Of a stretch of DNA of 35,689 nt, positions 14,672-24,897 are shown piece by piece; within the stretch, counting starts at the first letter, position 1; each line of letters begins with the position of its first letter. The notes beneath the pieces are model-generated. The model saw only the letters and a list, made by a program, of their open reading frames with translations. It was not told where the DNA came from and did not search any database. Made by a program: the position numbers and the translations under genes. Source of the stretch: an uncultured Duodenibacillus sp. (GTDB lineage: Bacteria; Pseudomonadota; Gammaproteobacteria; Burkholderiales; Burkholderiaceae_F). Location of the stretch: the NCBI GenBank assembly GCA_944388865.1, contig CALXKM010000050.1:1-35689 (forward strand), read 5' to 3'.

Positions 14672-17600
14672 GTGATTGAGACCTTCTACAGCAATTCGTA
14701 CGAATTCTTGCGCGAGCTTTTGTGCGAGACGATTCGCCAGGAACGCAGCCGAGGCGCTTGCAGTCCCTTCAAGGAGAATCATGTGCTGGTGCCGTCAGCG
14801 GCTGTGGCCGATGACCTCAGGATGCATTTTTCTCGAGCCTTTGGGACGGCTTGCGGACTTGACTTTTCGTACATCGGACAGTGGCTTGCAAACTTTACGC
14901 AAAGGCGCGGCGCAGCCCAGGGGTCGTTTCTCGACGACTTGGACTGGATGATACTTTTGCTTTTGGCTGACGAAAAATTTCTGGAGCGCGAGGGTTGCCA
15001 AAGACTCAGGCACTATGTCAAAGAACAAAATCCGGCCTCGCTTTGCGCTTTTGCCCAGCGCCTTGCGAGACTTTTTACGACATACGCCACCTATCGGCTC
15101 GATTGGGTGCTTGACTGGATGGGAGCCGACGTCAAGGTTTTTGAAAAGGGGAGCTCGGCGCGCAGACAGCGCGAGCGCCAGGTGCTTGAGGCGCACCCTG
15201 ACAGCGCATGGCAAAAAGAGATGTGGTCGGAATTTGCCTCGCGCTGCTGGGGGCCGGACCAGGAACCTTGGGCGGGCGCAAAGCTTCTTGCCGAAGTGCC
15301 CGAGCGCTGGAAGGAGCTGCTCTCAAAGGATCCTGTCAAAGACAAAGGCGAGGCCCTTCATGTATTTGTGCCCGATGCGCTGCCGCCTCTGGCGCTTCCC
15401 TTTCTGCAGGCGCTCTCAAAGACAACCGACATCAACGTCTACTGCATCAATCCGTCTTCGGCCTATTGGTTCGAGTCGATGCCCGCAGAGCTTTTCGCGC
15501 AGTGGAGCAAAAAGCAAGCTGGCGCTCTTTCCTATCTGAGGCGCAATGCCTCAAGCGAGCGCGCGCAGATTGAGCGCATTTGGAATTTTTCGCGCGACCC
15601 CGAGACGGCTTCAAGTTTGTGCGAAGACGACCTTCAAGCGCCTGCATCCGTCAAGCGCCAAGGCCTGATGAGCGACGCCGCGCAGCTCGATCCCGCGGGG
15701 CTGCTTGATCTTCGCGCCGCCGACGCTGCGCCCCAGCAGCAGACCATGGTCTATGTCAACAGAAATGAGGACAGCGTGCTGCACTGCCTGCAGCAGGCGA
15801 TTTTGGAAGACGACCCGAATAAGCTTGCCAGAAAGAGAACTGAGGACGACGAATCGATTTTCATCGTGAAGGCCCCGAGCTCTGCGCGCGAAGTCGAAGC
15901 GCTCGTTGACTGGATTCAGGCGCTCATTGAGCGCACTGCCCGCCAGAAGCGCCCCATTGCGGCCGACGACATTCTCGTTGTGACGCCCGACATCAATGCG
16001 ATGGCTCCTGTCGTTTCGGCTGTGCTTGACAACCGATTCGGCAAAGAGGCCATTGCCTACAGCATCGTCGGCCAGTCCGTGGTCGACGTCAACTCGGCTG
16101 CTCAGGCAATTCTTGCTGCAGGGCGATTTGTTTTCTCGCGCGCCGAGCGCAAAGACTTCGAGGCGCTTTTGGCTTACCCGATCACGGCCTTTGCAAGAGG
16201 CTTTGGCGGCGTTGATCTGGGCGCGGTCTCAAATTGGCTTGCGGCAGCCGGATACCGCTTCGGGCTCAATGAAGCGCACGCACGGGGACTTGTGCAAAAG
16301 GGATTGGCGCAAAGCGAGGGCGAAAGTTTTGAGGGCACGCTTGAGCGCGCTCTCGAAAGACTCAACTTGGGGGCCTTTGCCCGCAGCGAAGAGCCCAGAA
16401 CCTTTGCCGACGTATACGCCACCCGCGGCGATGAGCTCGGAGGCTTTAGCCGGGTTGATCAGGCCCAGCAGGCCCGCACGCTGGAATTTCTGCTGGGATT
16501 TGCGCAGGCGCTGCTGCGGGTAAGCGACGCCCCCAAAAAGGGATCCGCCCAGCAGTGGCAGAGCTGGACGCATGCGCTCATCTCGGAAGTTTTTCCAAAG
16601 GCTGCGCAAAGCGACGAAGTGCTTGTCTTTTGCGCGATTGTCGACGAGACGGTTGAAAAAATGCAGCGCGTGCTGGGAGAAGAGGGAGTCGATTTCGAGA
16701 CGTTCTGGACAATGCTGGGCATCAGAGCAACGGCCGGGCAAACGACGCTTCGCAGCACGGGGCGCGTCATATTTGCTCCGATTGATGCCTTTCGCTGGCT
16801 GCCTAGGCGCGCGATTGCCGTTCTTGGGTTGAACGAGGGCTCGGGTTTTCCAGGCGTGAACCGAAGCGAAGAATTCGACCTGATGCAGGCCGAGTGCGTG
16901 CACGAGGGTCAAAGACTTTCAGCCAGACGCAAGGGCGATCGAGACAGCCGCAGAAACAACCGCAACGTCTTTTTCGATCTGCTGCTTTCGGCTCGGGAAT
17001 ATTTCTACTGCTCGTACTGCGTCGGCAGCGACGCCGTTGAGAAAAATCCTTCGGTTGTTCTGCAGGATCTGCGGCAGACTCTGGCCATCGGCTTGGGCAG
17101 CGAAGAGGATGTCGAGCGAGAGCTCACGGTGCGGCTTGCCCCGCAGGCGGCTTCTTTAAAGAGCTTTGATGCGCGCATGAGGCTTGCCGCAAGCCGCGAT
17201 GCGGCTGCGGCCCTGGCAGTTGAAGCCGCCAGACGAGAAAACTATCTTGCCAGCGAGGCGCTCTTTTTGGATGAGAGCGCCGTGTCGATGCCTCAAGACG
17301 GCCAAGTGCGCAGCGTGAGCCTTACCGAATTCATCGAAGCCTTCATCTATCCGGACTCCTGGCTCATGAAGGCCTTGTCGATTTCCAAGATCGCGGCGCA
17401 GGGCGCGAGCGAAGTTTCGCTTAATGCCTCCTTTGACGACGCGCTTTTGCAAAAGAACTTTGCCCGCAGCGTTCTAGATCAGATGAAAAAAGGGAAGTCC
17501 GACGAGCAAATCCTGCAGGTGCTCGCGCTCAATCCGGCCATGGGGCTTGAGTCTGCGCGAACTTCCTGCGTGGGAGCCAAAGTCGCTGCTATCAGAAGCG

Positions 17601-18280
17601 GCTTTGAGAGCATGCAGGAGGCGATCGGCCAGAGCTCCTCAAGCATCGTCAAGTTCGAGTCGGCCGCAATCGGCGCCGGTTGCTACCGCCATCTCAAGCT
17701 GCCGGCCATGACCGTTTATGAAAATGAGGACAAAGAGCGCTTCGTCGTGCTCGAAGCCTTTTCCTCAACGGATATGGAGCGAGCTTTTCTGCGCTTTCTT
17801 GCGCTTGCTTCGGTCGACGAAGAGATTTCTGCGGTCATCGTCAACTTCAAGGCCGCTGGCGGCGATCAATGCATTTATCTGCGCTCGGCAAGGCAGGCGC
17901 AGCTCACGAGCCTTCCCAGGCAGACGATGGAAGTTTTGATGCAGATTTTCGAAAAGCAGGCGCTTGAGCCGCCCGCCATGGCAACGCAGCTCTTTTCGAA
18001 TTGGAATGCCCAGCAAAGAAGTTCGACGGAAATGACAAACGGCGCTCCGATCTGGCTTGGGCGCGGCGACAGACAAGATGTGCAGCAGCGCACCCAGAAT
18101 TTGAAGAGTGCCGTCTTTGGTCTGCAAAAACTTTTCGAAAAGCAGGCGGCATCGGGAAAAAAGAGAGTCTCAAGCAAGAAAAAGAAGTCGCCCGTGGAAA
18201 GCTTTAATGAGGCGGCAGCCGCTTTTGGTCTGGACACGAGCATAGAGATTTGTGGAAATGATGATGAACAGCAATCCTGA
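14672..18280 (+). CDS. recC: RecBCD subunit RecC (exodeoxyribonuclease V gamma)
   Basis: 1202 residues, a little longer than the 1122 of Escherichia coli. RecC holds the complex together, splits the DNA strands and recognises Chi. The N-terminus (IETFYSNSYEFLRELL ... ENHVLVPS) fits the RecC family. Other family-like stretches are VHVFVPDALPPLALPFL, LNRNEDS-type inactivated helicase segments and GRVIFAPIDAFRWLPRRAIAVLGLNEGSGFPG. The gene starts at GTG 14672, with only a weak ribosome-binding site. It overlaps recB by about 20 bases and is followed by recD, giving the order recC-recB-recD with no ptrA between. The lysine-rich C-terminal tail (KKRVSSKKKK) is an extension I do not know from the family. 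Confidence 0.93.
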   Translation: MIETFYSNSYEFLRELLCETIRQERSRGACSPFKENHVLVPSAAVADDLRMHFSRAFGTACGLDFSYIGQWLANFTQRRGAAQGSFLDDLDWMILLLLADEKFLEREGCQRLRHYVKEQNPASLCAFAQRLARLFTTYATYRLDWVLDWMGADVKVFEKGSSARRQRERQVLEAHPDSAWQKEMWSEFASRCWGPDQEPWAGAKLLAEVPERWKELLSKDPVKDKGEALHVFVPDALPPLALPFLQALSKTTDINVYCINPSSAYWFESMPAELFAQWSKKQAGALSYLRRNASSERAQIERIWNFSRDPETASSLCEDDLQAPASVKRQGLMSDAAQLDPAGLLDLRAADAAPQQQTMVYVNRNEDSVLHCLQQAILEDDPNKLARKRTEDDESIFIVKAPSSAREVEALVDWIQALIERTARQKRPIAADDILVVTPDINAMAPVVSAVLDNRFGKEAIAYSIVGQSVVDVNSAAQAILAAGRFVFSRAERKDFEALLAYPITAFARGFGGVDLGAVSNWLAAAGYRFGLNEAHARGLVQKGLAQSEGESFEGTLERALERLNLGAFARSEEPRTFADVYATRGDELGGFSRVDQAQQARTLEFLLGFAQALLRVSDAPKKGSAQQWQSWTHALISEVFPKAAQSDEVLVFCAIVDETVEKMQRVLGEEGVDFETFWTMLGIRATAGQTTLRSTGRVIFAPIDAFRWLPRRAIAVLGLNEGSGFPGVNRSEEFDLMQAECVHEGQRLSARRKGDRDSRRNNRNVFFDLLLSAREYFYCSYCVGSDAVEKNPSVVLQDLRQTLAIGLGSEEDVERELTVRLAPQAASLKSFDARMRLAASRDAAAALAVEAARRENYLASEALFLDESAVSMPQDGQVRSVSLTEFIEAFIYPDSWLMKALSISKIAAQGASEVSLNASFDDALLQKNFARSVLDQMKKGKSDEQILQVLALNPAMGLESARTSCVGAKVAAIRSGFESMQEAIGQSSSSIVKFESAAIGAGCYRHLKLPAMTVYENEDKERFVVLEAFSSTDMERAFLRFLALASVDEEISAVIVNFKAAGGDQCIYLRSARQAQLTSLPRQTMEVLMQIFEKQALEPPAMATQLFSNWNAQQRSSTEMTNGAPIWLGRGDRQDVQQRTQNLKSAVFGLQKLFEKQAASGKKRVSSKKKKSPVESFNEAAAAFGLDTSIEICGNDDEQQS

Positions 18281-21200
18281 ATTCAATCTTGTCAGTTCGC
18301 ATCTGACCGGCCGATGGCTTCTTGAGGCTAGCGCGGGCACGGGCAAGACGTACTCTCTGGAACATCTGGTGGCCAGACTGCTCGTGGAGCAAAAAAGTTC
18401 AATTGAGCGCATCCTGCTTGTGACGTTTACCAATGCCGCCACAAACGAAATCAGCGAGCGCGTCAGGCAGCTTCTAAAGCGCATGTACGCGCGCTCGCTG
18501 CCTCAGGCTCAGCCTTTGAGCGACGCGATTGAAGAAAAGCTCATCGATCAATGGGTGAGCTCGGGCTTTGATCTGACGAACATTTTCGGCCGTGCGCTGG
18601 AAGCCTTTGACGACGCTTCGATTTTGACGATTCACAGGTTCTGCCAGAAGATGCTCTCGGAATTCAGCTTTACGAGAGCAGGCGACTATGAAGTTGAGCT
18701 TGCTGAAACCAACGAGCTCATCGATGCGGTCGTTGAGGAATTCATTCGACGCGAATCGGCGGCGTTGAGACAAAAAGACGATGCCGCAAAGCTTCTTGGC
18801 TGGAAGGACAATCTGTGCAAAGTGCTCGAAAAGCTCGCGGCGGCCGTGCCGGTTGTTGCCGAAATTCGAATTGATGAGAACTTTTCAGGCGCCCCCGAAG
18901 CTGAGATTTCGGACGAGCTCAAGCAAATCTTTGAAAGATTTCTCAGTGAAGCGCCGGCAAGACTCTCCGAGCTCGAAAAAAATGCACGCACGATGACCTT
19001 TGACGGGCTGCTGGTCAAAACGCATGAACTTGTCAAAAAAAATAAAGAGCTCGCGCGCAGCATTCGCCGCCGCTATGACGCCGTCTTGATCGATGAGTTT
19101 CAGGATACGGATTCGCTGCAGTACGGCATCTTCAAGACGCTCTTTTTCCCCGAAGACGCTGCGCCCGAAGAGGTCGCCCAAGCTCCCAAGTCCGTCTTTT
19201 TTGTGGGAGACCCCAAGCAGGCAATTTATGCCTTTCGCATGGCTGAGCTTGAAACCTACATGCAGGCTCGCCGCGAAATTCAAGCGCTCCCCAAAGACAA
19301 AGGCGGCGTTTTGGAACTCACGCAGAACTTTCGCTCCGCCAAGCCTCTGGTTGAGTTCGTCAATGCCTTTTTTGCAAGCAAGGACGAGCGAAGCGCCTTT
19401 TTAACGCCCGAAATTGAATTTTCAAAAAGCACGGCTGCGGGATCTTCCGTGCAGCTCGTGCGCGTGATGGGCGATAGGGCGGTTCCGATTCCCGCGGTGA
19501 GCATCTGGATGAATCCGGTTGAGTTTGAAGAAGAGCCCGACGAGCACCCCTTCAATGCCGCCGAAGCTCGGGAAAAAGAGGCGCTTTGGATTGCCCGCGA
19601 CATCGCCTCGCTTCTTGACGGCACGGTGCGCGTGAGAAAAAAGAATGTTGTCGACGGCGTGGTGCGCTCCTCTCGTCCGCTTAAGGCAAGCGACATCGTC
19701 ATTCTTGCTCCCTCGCGCACCGACAGCGACCTTTTCGTCGAGACGCTTGCCAAGCACAACATTCGGGCTGTCGTCGACTCGCAGCAGGACGTGCTTCAAA
19801 CCAATGAGGCGCTCGAAATTCTTGCCGTGCTGCGCGCCATGCTGAGCACCTCTGACAGAAGGCTTGTGTCGGCTGCCCGCGCCACGCGCCTGATGGGACG
19901 CACATTGTCCGACATTCGAAGGCGCGAGGAGTTGGCCGTCGCCGACAGAGCGCTTCTTGAAGAGGCGCTTGAGCGCTGGAGCACGTCGGGGCCGGCTGGC
20001 GCGTTTGGCCTCATCATGAAGAAAAGGGAGACGACGCAGCGGCTTTTGAAGGTGAGTCAAGGGGCTGCGGCGCTGACAAACTACGCGCATGTCGTCGAGA
20101 TTCTGCAGGCGAGCTGGACGGCGCTCAGAGGCGCTTCGGCCGTGCTCGAGCGGCTTGAAGCCGCAATGAGCAGTTCGCAAAAAGCTCCTGAAGAAAGAAT
20201 GGTGCGAAGCGCCGCCGACGAAGATGCCGTGCGCTTTGTCACCATGCACTCAAGCAAGGGGCTGGAATTTCCCGTGGTGTATCTGGCCTCAATCTCGACG
20301 CTCAAGGAGCGCTCCAACAAAGACGTCTTCTTTAAGGGCGAAGGCGAAAGCGGAAAGTTTGCCGTTGCCGCGCCGATTGAGCTTGGCGAAGAGATCCGAA
20401 AAGAGGCGGCCATGCGCGAGCGCATCGAAAAGGTACGTTTGGCCTACGTCGCCATGACGAGAGCTTCGTCGCGGCTCGTGCTGCCGATGTTTGGCATCAA
20501 CACCCGACAATGGAAGTCGTCCTTTTCAAACGCATGCAATCGCGCGCTTTTTGCGATGAAAGGTGACCCCGAAGGGAAATTTGGCGAAAACAGCGCCAGA
20601 GTGCGCAGCGCCTGCCGGGATTTGATGCAAAAGACTAACGAGGCCTGCGGCGAAAGTACGATCAATCTTGAAGACTTTGGCGAAGGTCTCGCCTGGCTTG
20701 ATGACTGGGAGAATCTGCCAAAGCCCGTTGAGATGGTCACGGAAGCCCCCGGTGAGATGAAGCTAGAGCTCGATAAAGAGCGTGATTTGCAGCCATGCAG
20801 GGCGCTGGCCTCGCACGGGCTGCTGCCTGCCTGGAGGCGCTCGAGCTTTACGGCGATTTCTCGAAAGCTTCTGTCTCAGAGCGAGGCGGCAGACGAATAT
20901 GAGCCCGGCACCGATGTGCTCGATCAGATGGCGCAGGCGCAGACGGCTTATGCTGCCGAAGATGATGAGATAGGCGCAGCGCCCGCACCTGACAAAGAGC
21001 AAAATCCGGCTGCGGCGGCTTTCCTGCGCGGAAAGGATGTCGGCGATTGGCTGCACAGACAGCTTGAGCGCGCTTTCAGCGCGCGCAAGATGAGCGAGCG
21101 CTGCGCGCTGCTTGAGGCTGCCGCCGATGAGCTCGATCAGGCCTTTTTTATGGCAGGCAGAACAGCTAAGGAGCTTGAAGCTGCAAAAAGACTCATTCGC

Positions 21201-21800
21201 GCGCGCTTTGGCGCGCTCAATGATGCCGAGCTCTTTGTCGAGAAGAGCTCGGGGCGCAGCATTCGCCTGGCCGATGTTGACGCTTCGCGCTGCCGGTCTG
21301 AGATGGACTTTTTGATGCATGCGCCCTCAAAGAGTCTGGATGTGGCTTCGCTTATTGCTGCGCTCAACGCCTGCGGACTTGACTTTGCAAGCGAAGCCGC
21401 CGAATCCCTGCAGGGCTTTGTGACGGGCTCAATTGACCTGATGTTTGAAGCCTGCGGCAAGTATTGGGTTCTCGACTGGAAGAGCAACTTCATCGGCGAC
21501 GGACTGCCGCAGTCTTATACGCAAGAGGCCGTTGCAGAAGAAATCAAAGAGAAAAATTATGCATTGCAGTACATCATCTATCTGACGGCATTAAAGCGCC
21601 ACTTGATTGCCTCGGGCGGATATTCCCAAGAGACGGTGTGGGAGGCCATCGGAGGCGCCGTCTACGTATTCTTGCGCGGCATTGATGAGAACAACGAACT
21701 GCAGCCGCAGGGCTCTAGAAGAGGCGTTTTCGTCGACTGCCCCCGCGAAGCTGTCGATGCGCTTGACGCTCTTTTGGGATCGGACTTGAGCAGCAAATAA
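18258..21800 (+). CDS. recB: RecBCD subunit RecB (helicase-nuclease)
   Basis: 1180 residues. RecB is the 3'-5' SF1 helicase and the only nuclease of RecBCD, for double-strand break repair and destruction of linear foreign DNA. Walker A is ASAGTGKT (Lys30). Walker B is VLIDEFQDTD, followed by FFVGDPKQAIYAFR, TQNFRS and VRFVTMHSSKGLEFPVVYL (motif V) and the VRLAYVAMTRA motif VI. The C-terminal nuclease shows LDWKSN (D1073, K1075), then YTQEAV and the YALQYIIYLTAL helix, as in E. coli. Three ATGs occur in a row (18258, 18261, 18264). A GTG at 18252 is also possible. The start overlaps the recC end, implying coupled translation. Confidence 0.96.
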   Translation: MMMNSNPEFNLVSSHLTGRWLLEASAGTGKTYSLEHLVARLLVEQKSSIERILLVTFTNAATNEISERVRQLLKRMYARSLPQAQPLSDAIEEKLIDQWVSSGFDLTNIFGRALEAFDDASILTIHRFCQKMLSEFSFTRAGDYEVELAETNELIDAVVEEFIRRESAALRQKDDAAKLLGWKDNLCKVLEKLAAAVPVVAEIRIDENFSGAPEAEISDELKQIFERFLSEAPARLSELEKNARTMTFDGLLVKTHELVKKNKELARSIRRRYDAVLIDEFQDTDSLQYGIFKTLFFPEDAAPEEVAQAPKSVFFVGDPKQAIYAFRMAELETYMQARREIQALPKDKGGVLELTQNFRSAKPLVEFVNAFFASKDERSAFLTPEIEFSKSTAAGSSVQLVRVMGDRAVPIPAVSIWMNPVEFEEEPDEHPFNAAEAREKEALWIARDIASLLDGTVRVRKKNVVDGVVRSSRPLKASDIVILAPSRTDSDLFVETLAKHNIRAVVDSQQDVLQTNEALEILAVLRAMLSTSDRRLVSAARATRLMGRTLSDIRRREELAVADRALLEEALERWSTSGPAGAFGLIMKKRETTQRLLKVSQGAAALTNYAHVVEILQASWTALRGASAVLERLEAAMSSSQKAPEERMVRSAADEDAVRFVTMHSSKGLEFPVVYLASISTLKERSNKDVFFKGEGESGKFAVAAPIELGEEIRKEAAMRERIEKVRLAYVAMTRASSRLVLPMFGINTRQWKSSFSNACNRALFAMKGDPEGKFGENSARVRSACRDLMQKTNEACGESTINLEDFGEGLAWLDDWENLPKPVEMVTEAPGEMKLELDKERDLQPCRALASHGLLPAWRRSSFTAISRKLLSQSEAADEYEPGTDVLDQMAQAQTAYAAEDDEIGAAPAPDKEQNPAAAAFLRGKDVGDWLHRQLERAFSARKMSERCALLEAAADELDQAFFMAGRTAKELEAAKRLIRARFGALNDAELFVEKSSGRSIRLADVDASRCRSEMDFLMHAPSKSLDVASLIAALNACGLDFASEAAESLQGFVTGSIDLMFEACGKYWVLDWKSNFIGDGLPQSYTQEAVAEEIKEKNYALQYIIYLTALKRHLIASGGYSQETVWEAIGGAVYVFLRGIDENNELQPQGSRRGVFVDCPREAVDALDALLGSDLSSK

Positions 21801-21818
21801 AAACGAGGAAAGAGAGCA

Positions 21819-23645
21819 ATGCCTAAGGAAGAACACATTTTTTCTGATGCCGTGCTTGCTTCAGCAAGGCTTTTTGCCGGCATGCTGCGCCGCGACGGGA
21901 AGAATTTTTCCGATGAGGATGAAAAAACTCTTGCCCTTTTGCTGAGCGCGCTTCAAGAGGCGCAAAAAGCGGGCAGCGTTTGTTTGGGAAAGGAGCGTTT
22001 TGAGTCGGCTGCTGCCGCGGCGGCAATGCCCAATGCGCAGCTCTCCGAGATCGTCAAGAAATTTGAAGATTGCGGGCTGATCAGTTTTTTTAACGGCAAG
22101 TTCCTGCCTAAAGAGGCTCCTTTGGTTGCAGATGTCGGGCAAGCAGATGTGCGCGTTTATGCCGAGCGCAGCTTTTATGAAGAGGCTCGGCTTGCCCAAA
22201 AGGTGATGCGTCTGGCAAGCATCGGGACGAAAGCGACATCGCCTGCAAAAGACGAATCTGATAAGGCGAGAAGGGCGGCAGAGCTCGCCCTCAACGAGTA
22301 CTTCGTGGTGGTCAGCGGCGGCCCTGGCACGGGAAAAACGACGATCGTCACGAGCATTCTTGCCGGACTGCTCAAAAAAGACAGCGCCTTGCGCATCGTT
22401 CTTGCCGCGCCGACGGGAAAGGCTGCCGGCCGCATGCAGCAGGCCGTGCACGAGCAGGCCAAAAAAAGATTTGCCGAAAGCGCAGTGGGTGCAAAACTGC
22501 TAAGTCTGCAAGCCGGCACAATTCATAGACTTCTGCTTACCAAGCAAGACGACGGCTCGCGTCCCGGTCCCGATACGCCGCTCGATTGCGATGTGCTTGT
22601 CGTCGATGAAAGCTCGATGGTGGACATGCCTTTGGCAATGCGCCTTTTTGAGGCTATTGACGAGAGCCGCACCCGCGTGATTTTGCTCGGAGACCGGCAC
22701 CAACTTGCGGCTGTGGGGCCTGGCTCGGTCTTTGCCGACTTGTCCGACCTCTCGGGAGCCCTTGCCGGAAACATTGAGCAGCTTACCTTTAGCCATCGCT
22801 TTGCTGCAGACAAGGCTATCGGCACGCTTGCGGCGGCCATCAACGCGGGCGACGATGGAAATGTGCTTGAACTTTTGAAGGACTTTACGAACCGCGAACA
22901 AGATGTGCACGCCGATAATGTCGTGCGCTGGCATCGAGCACGGGCAATCAGCGAGGCTCTCACCCGCGAGGCGCAAAGCTGGATTGAGCGCATGATGAAA
23001 AGCATCATCGAAGGAATTCGCGCCGGCCAAAAGGGCTTTGCCGCGGGCGGACAAGAGCGCCTGGAGGCGGCCCGCAGCGTGGCGAAGGTCATGCGCAGCT
23101 TCGGGGCGCTCGCGGCGGCTCGCCGCGGGCCAATGAGCGTTGAGGCGATCAACCGCGAGGCCGATGCCATTTTGTGCGCCAACGGTTTTGAGGGAAGTCG
23201 CTGGCGGCAGATCATTGTGCGCAGCAACGACGATGTGCTCGGGCTCTACAACGGCGACGTGGGCGTTGTTGTCCCTGCTGAAGACGGGGGCGAGGAGGTG
23301 TTTTTCCTTGATTCCGACCGCTTCGTCAAGCTCGGCTTGCTGCCGCCTTTTGATGAAGCGTTTGCCATCACGATTCACCAGTCTCAAGGGTCGGAATACC
23401 ATCATGCGGCCGTGTTTTTGCCTGTAGACGAGAACTCGCCTTTGGCTGCTCGCGAGCTTCTTTATACCGCCGTGACGCGCGTAAGCGATGAGCATGAGAA
23501 AGGATCTTCGAAAAAGCGCTTCGGCACGCTTGATATTTTCGGCAGCGCGCCGGTTGTGAGAAAGTCAGTCAAAACGCGCGTGATGCGCGAAGGCGGCCTT
23601 GCCGCAAGACTGGGACAAGTCGGGAGCCTGCAGCAAATCAATTAG
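21819..23645 (+). CDS. recD: RecBCD subunit RecD (5'-3' helicase)
   Basis: 608 residues, the same as the E. coli protein. SF1B helicase that travels on the 5'-ended strand. An N-terminal RecC-contacting domain (about 1-140) is followed by Walker A SGGPGTGKTT (Lys173), Walker B VLVVDESSMVDM, LLGDRHQLAAVGPGSVFADL, and the C-terminal motifs FAITIHQSQGSEYHHAAVFLP and ELLYTAVTR. A GAGGAAAGAGAG ribosome-binding site precedes ATG 21819, which lies 18 nt after recB, so the three subunits form one transcription unit. Confidence 0.96.
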   Translation: MPKEEHIFSDAVLASARLFAGMLRRDGKNFSDEDEKTLALLLSALQEAQKAGSVCLGKERFESAAAAAAMPNAQLSEIVKKFEDCGLISFFNGKFLPKEAPLVADVGQADVRVYAERSFYEEARLAQKVMRLASIGTKATSPAKDESDKARRAAELALNEYFVVVSGGPGTGKTTIVTSILAGLLKKDSALRIVLAAPTGKAAGRMQQAVHEQAKKRFAESAVGAKLLSLQAGTIHRLLLTKQDDGSRPGPDTPLDCDVLVVDESSMVDMPLAMRLFEAIDESRTRVILLGDRHQLAAVGPGSVFADLSDLSGALAGNIEQLTFSHRFAADKAIGTLAAAINAGDDGNVLELLKDFTNREQDVHADNVVRWHRARAISEALTREAQSWIERMMKSIIEGIRAGQKGFAAGGQERLEAARSVAKVMRSFGALAAARRGPMSVEAINREADAILCANGFEGSRWRQIIVRSNDDVLGLYNGDVGVVVPAEDGGEEVFFLDSDRFVKLGLLPPFDEAFAITIHQSQGSEYHHAAVFLPVDENSPLAARELLYTAVTRVSDEHEKGSSKKRFGTLDIFGSAPVVRKSVKTRVMREGGLAARLGQVGSLQQIN

Positions 23646-23685
23646 AATCGAGCGCAGAGCCTTTGCTCGAACTTGGAGTGAATTC

Positions 23686-24669
23686 ATGGTGAACAGCAAA
23701 TCCACCGTCAACGGGGCCGTCGTCTGGCTAGCCATACTCAAGCGCATTCCCAGAAACTCTTGGGTGACGACGCAGCAGCTGCTCGAGAGCATGCAGGAAG
23801 CTGGCTACAACATCAGCGAAAGAAAAATTCAGCGCATCTTAAAGGAGATGGTCGAAAGCGCGGAGTTTGGAATCGAGACCAACAAAAAAGCCAAGCCATA
23901 CGGTTACCGGCTGAGGCTGCCCGAGGGCTCGCTTCCGATCAATCAGATGAAGCCCAATGAAAGTCTTCTGATTCGGCTCTTTGAAGAACATCTGCGCTTT
24001 CAGCTGCCTGAGCGTATTCGCAGCTCTTTGACTCCGGTGTTTGAGACGGCGCGCTTAACCCTCAAGGAAAAAGCCACGGGCAAGGCTAAGGACTGGAGCT
24101 CGAAGGTGGCCTTTGTTCCGAGCACCGTGCCGATGCTTGCGCCCAATATCAAAAACAGCGTTTTCAACGCTGTGAGCAATGCTCTTTATCGCGATGCAAA
24201 GCTCGAAGTTCAGTATGAAAATTCAAAGGATGAGACCATAAGCGGACTTGTGTCTCCATTGGGACTGGTGCAGCAGGAGCACAGGCTTTATCTCATCTGC
24301 CGCTTTGACGGCTACGATGACGTCAGACATCTTGCGCTTCATCGCATCAAAGCTGCTCAGGAATGCGAGAACTTTCCTGCTGAGCGCCCCAAGGGATTTT
24401 CTTTGCAGCGCTACATTGCCGAGCGGCATCTTAATTTCAGCAACGGTAAGAAAATCCTGCTTGAAATCGAATTCACCAATCCGACAACGGCAAAAAATAT
24501 GCAGGAGACGCCCTTTACAAAGGATCAAAAGCTCGAGCAGCTCGAAGACGGGGCATGGCGCCTGCAGGCAGAGATGGACGATACCGTGATCCTTGACGGC
24601 TGGCTTGCCGCTTGGAAGGATGTCGCAGGCATTCGCAAGGTGGTCAAGACTGAAATCAAGAATAAGTAA
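23686..24669 (+). CDS. WYL-domain transcriptional regulator
   Basis: 327 residues. An N-terminal winged-HTH (AILKRIPRNSWVTTQQLLESM ... SERKIQRILKEM) leads to a WYL ligand-binding domain. The WYL motif region is recognisable as VSPLGLVQQEHRLYLICRFDGYDDVRHLALHRI, here quoted in part: PLGLVQQEHRLYLICR then RHLALHRI. A C-terminal extension follows. Such proteins sense nucleic-acid or nucleotide ligands and often control phage-defence or DNA-damage genes. The start at ATG 23686 is set by GGAG 7 nt upstream. It begins 40 nt after recD with no terminator between, so it is probably co-transcribed with recCBD. Control of that operon or of defence genes is inference. Confidence 0.85.
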   Translation: MVNSKSTVNGAVVWLAILKRIPRNSWVTTQQLLESMQEAGYNISERKIQRILKEMVESAEFGIETNKKAKPYGYRLRLPEGSLPINQMKPNESLLIRLFEEHLRFQLPERIRSSLTPVFETARLTLKEKATGKAKDWSSKVAFVPSTVPMLAPNIKNSVFNAVSNALYRDAKLEVQYENSKDETISGLVSPLGLVQQEHRLYLICRFDGYDDVRHLALHRIKAAQECENFPAERPKGFSLQRYIAERHLNFSNGKKILLEIEFTNPTTAKNMQETPFTKDQKLEQLEDGAWRLQAEMDDTVILDGWLAAWKDVAGIRKVVKTEIKNK

Positions 24670-24711
24670 TAGGCTGCATATAACCTGTTAACCGCTATGT
24701 GCAGAGCCTTG

Positions 24712-24772
24712 ATGCGCATTGAGCAAAAAGAAGCAGTTTTGTGTTTTCTTTTCGTGCAATGCGCATTTTTTT
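24712..24772 (+). terminator. Candidate terminator after the WYL gene
   Basis: ATGCGCATTG (24712-24721) and CAATGCGCAT (24757-24766) are a perfect 10-bp inverted repeat followed by seven T. The 35-nt loop is long, and ATGCGCAT is itself a palindrome, so the structure is less certain than the others. Confidence 0.45.
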
Positions 24773-24897
24773 GCGACATGTGTTGACGTACTGCGCTTTA
24801 GCATCACGCGTAAAGAAGAATTTTGCGTGCTGCAGATCAGAGCCGGCGTTGTTTGTCCGGCTTTGACGCTGCGCTTTGAGAGTTTGGAGAAACGTCA

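Noticed and set aside
22500-23495. 331-codon open frame on the minus strand
   Set aside because: Antisense to recD, with no family-like motifs; a shadow of a verified gene.
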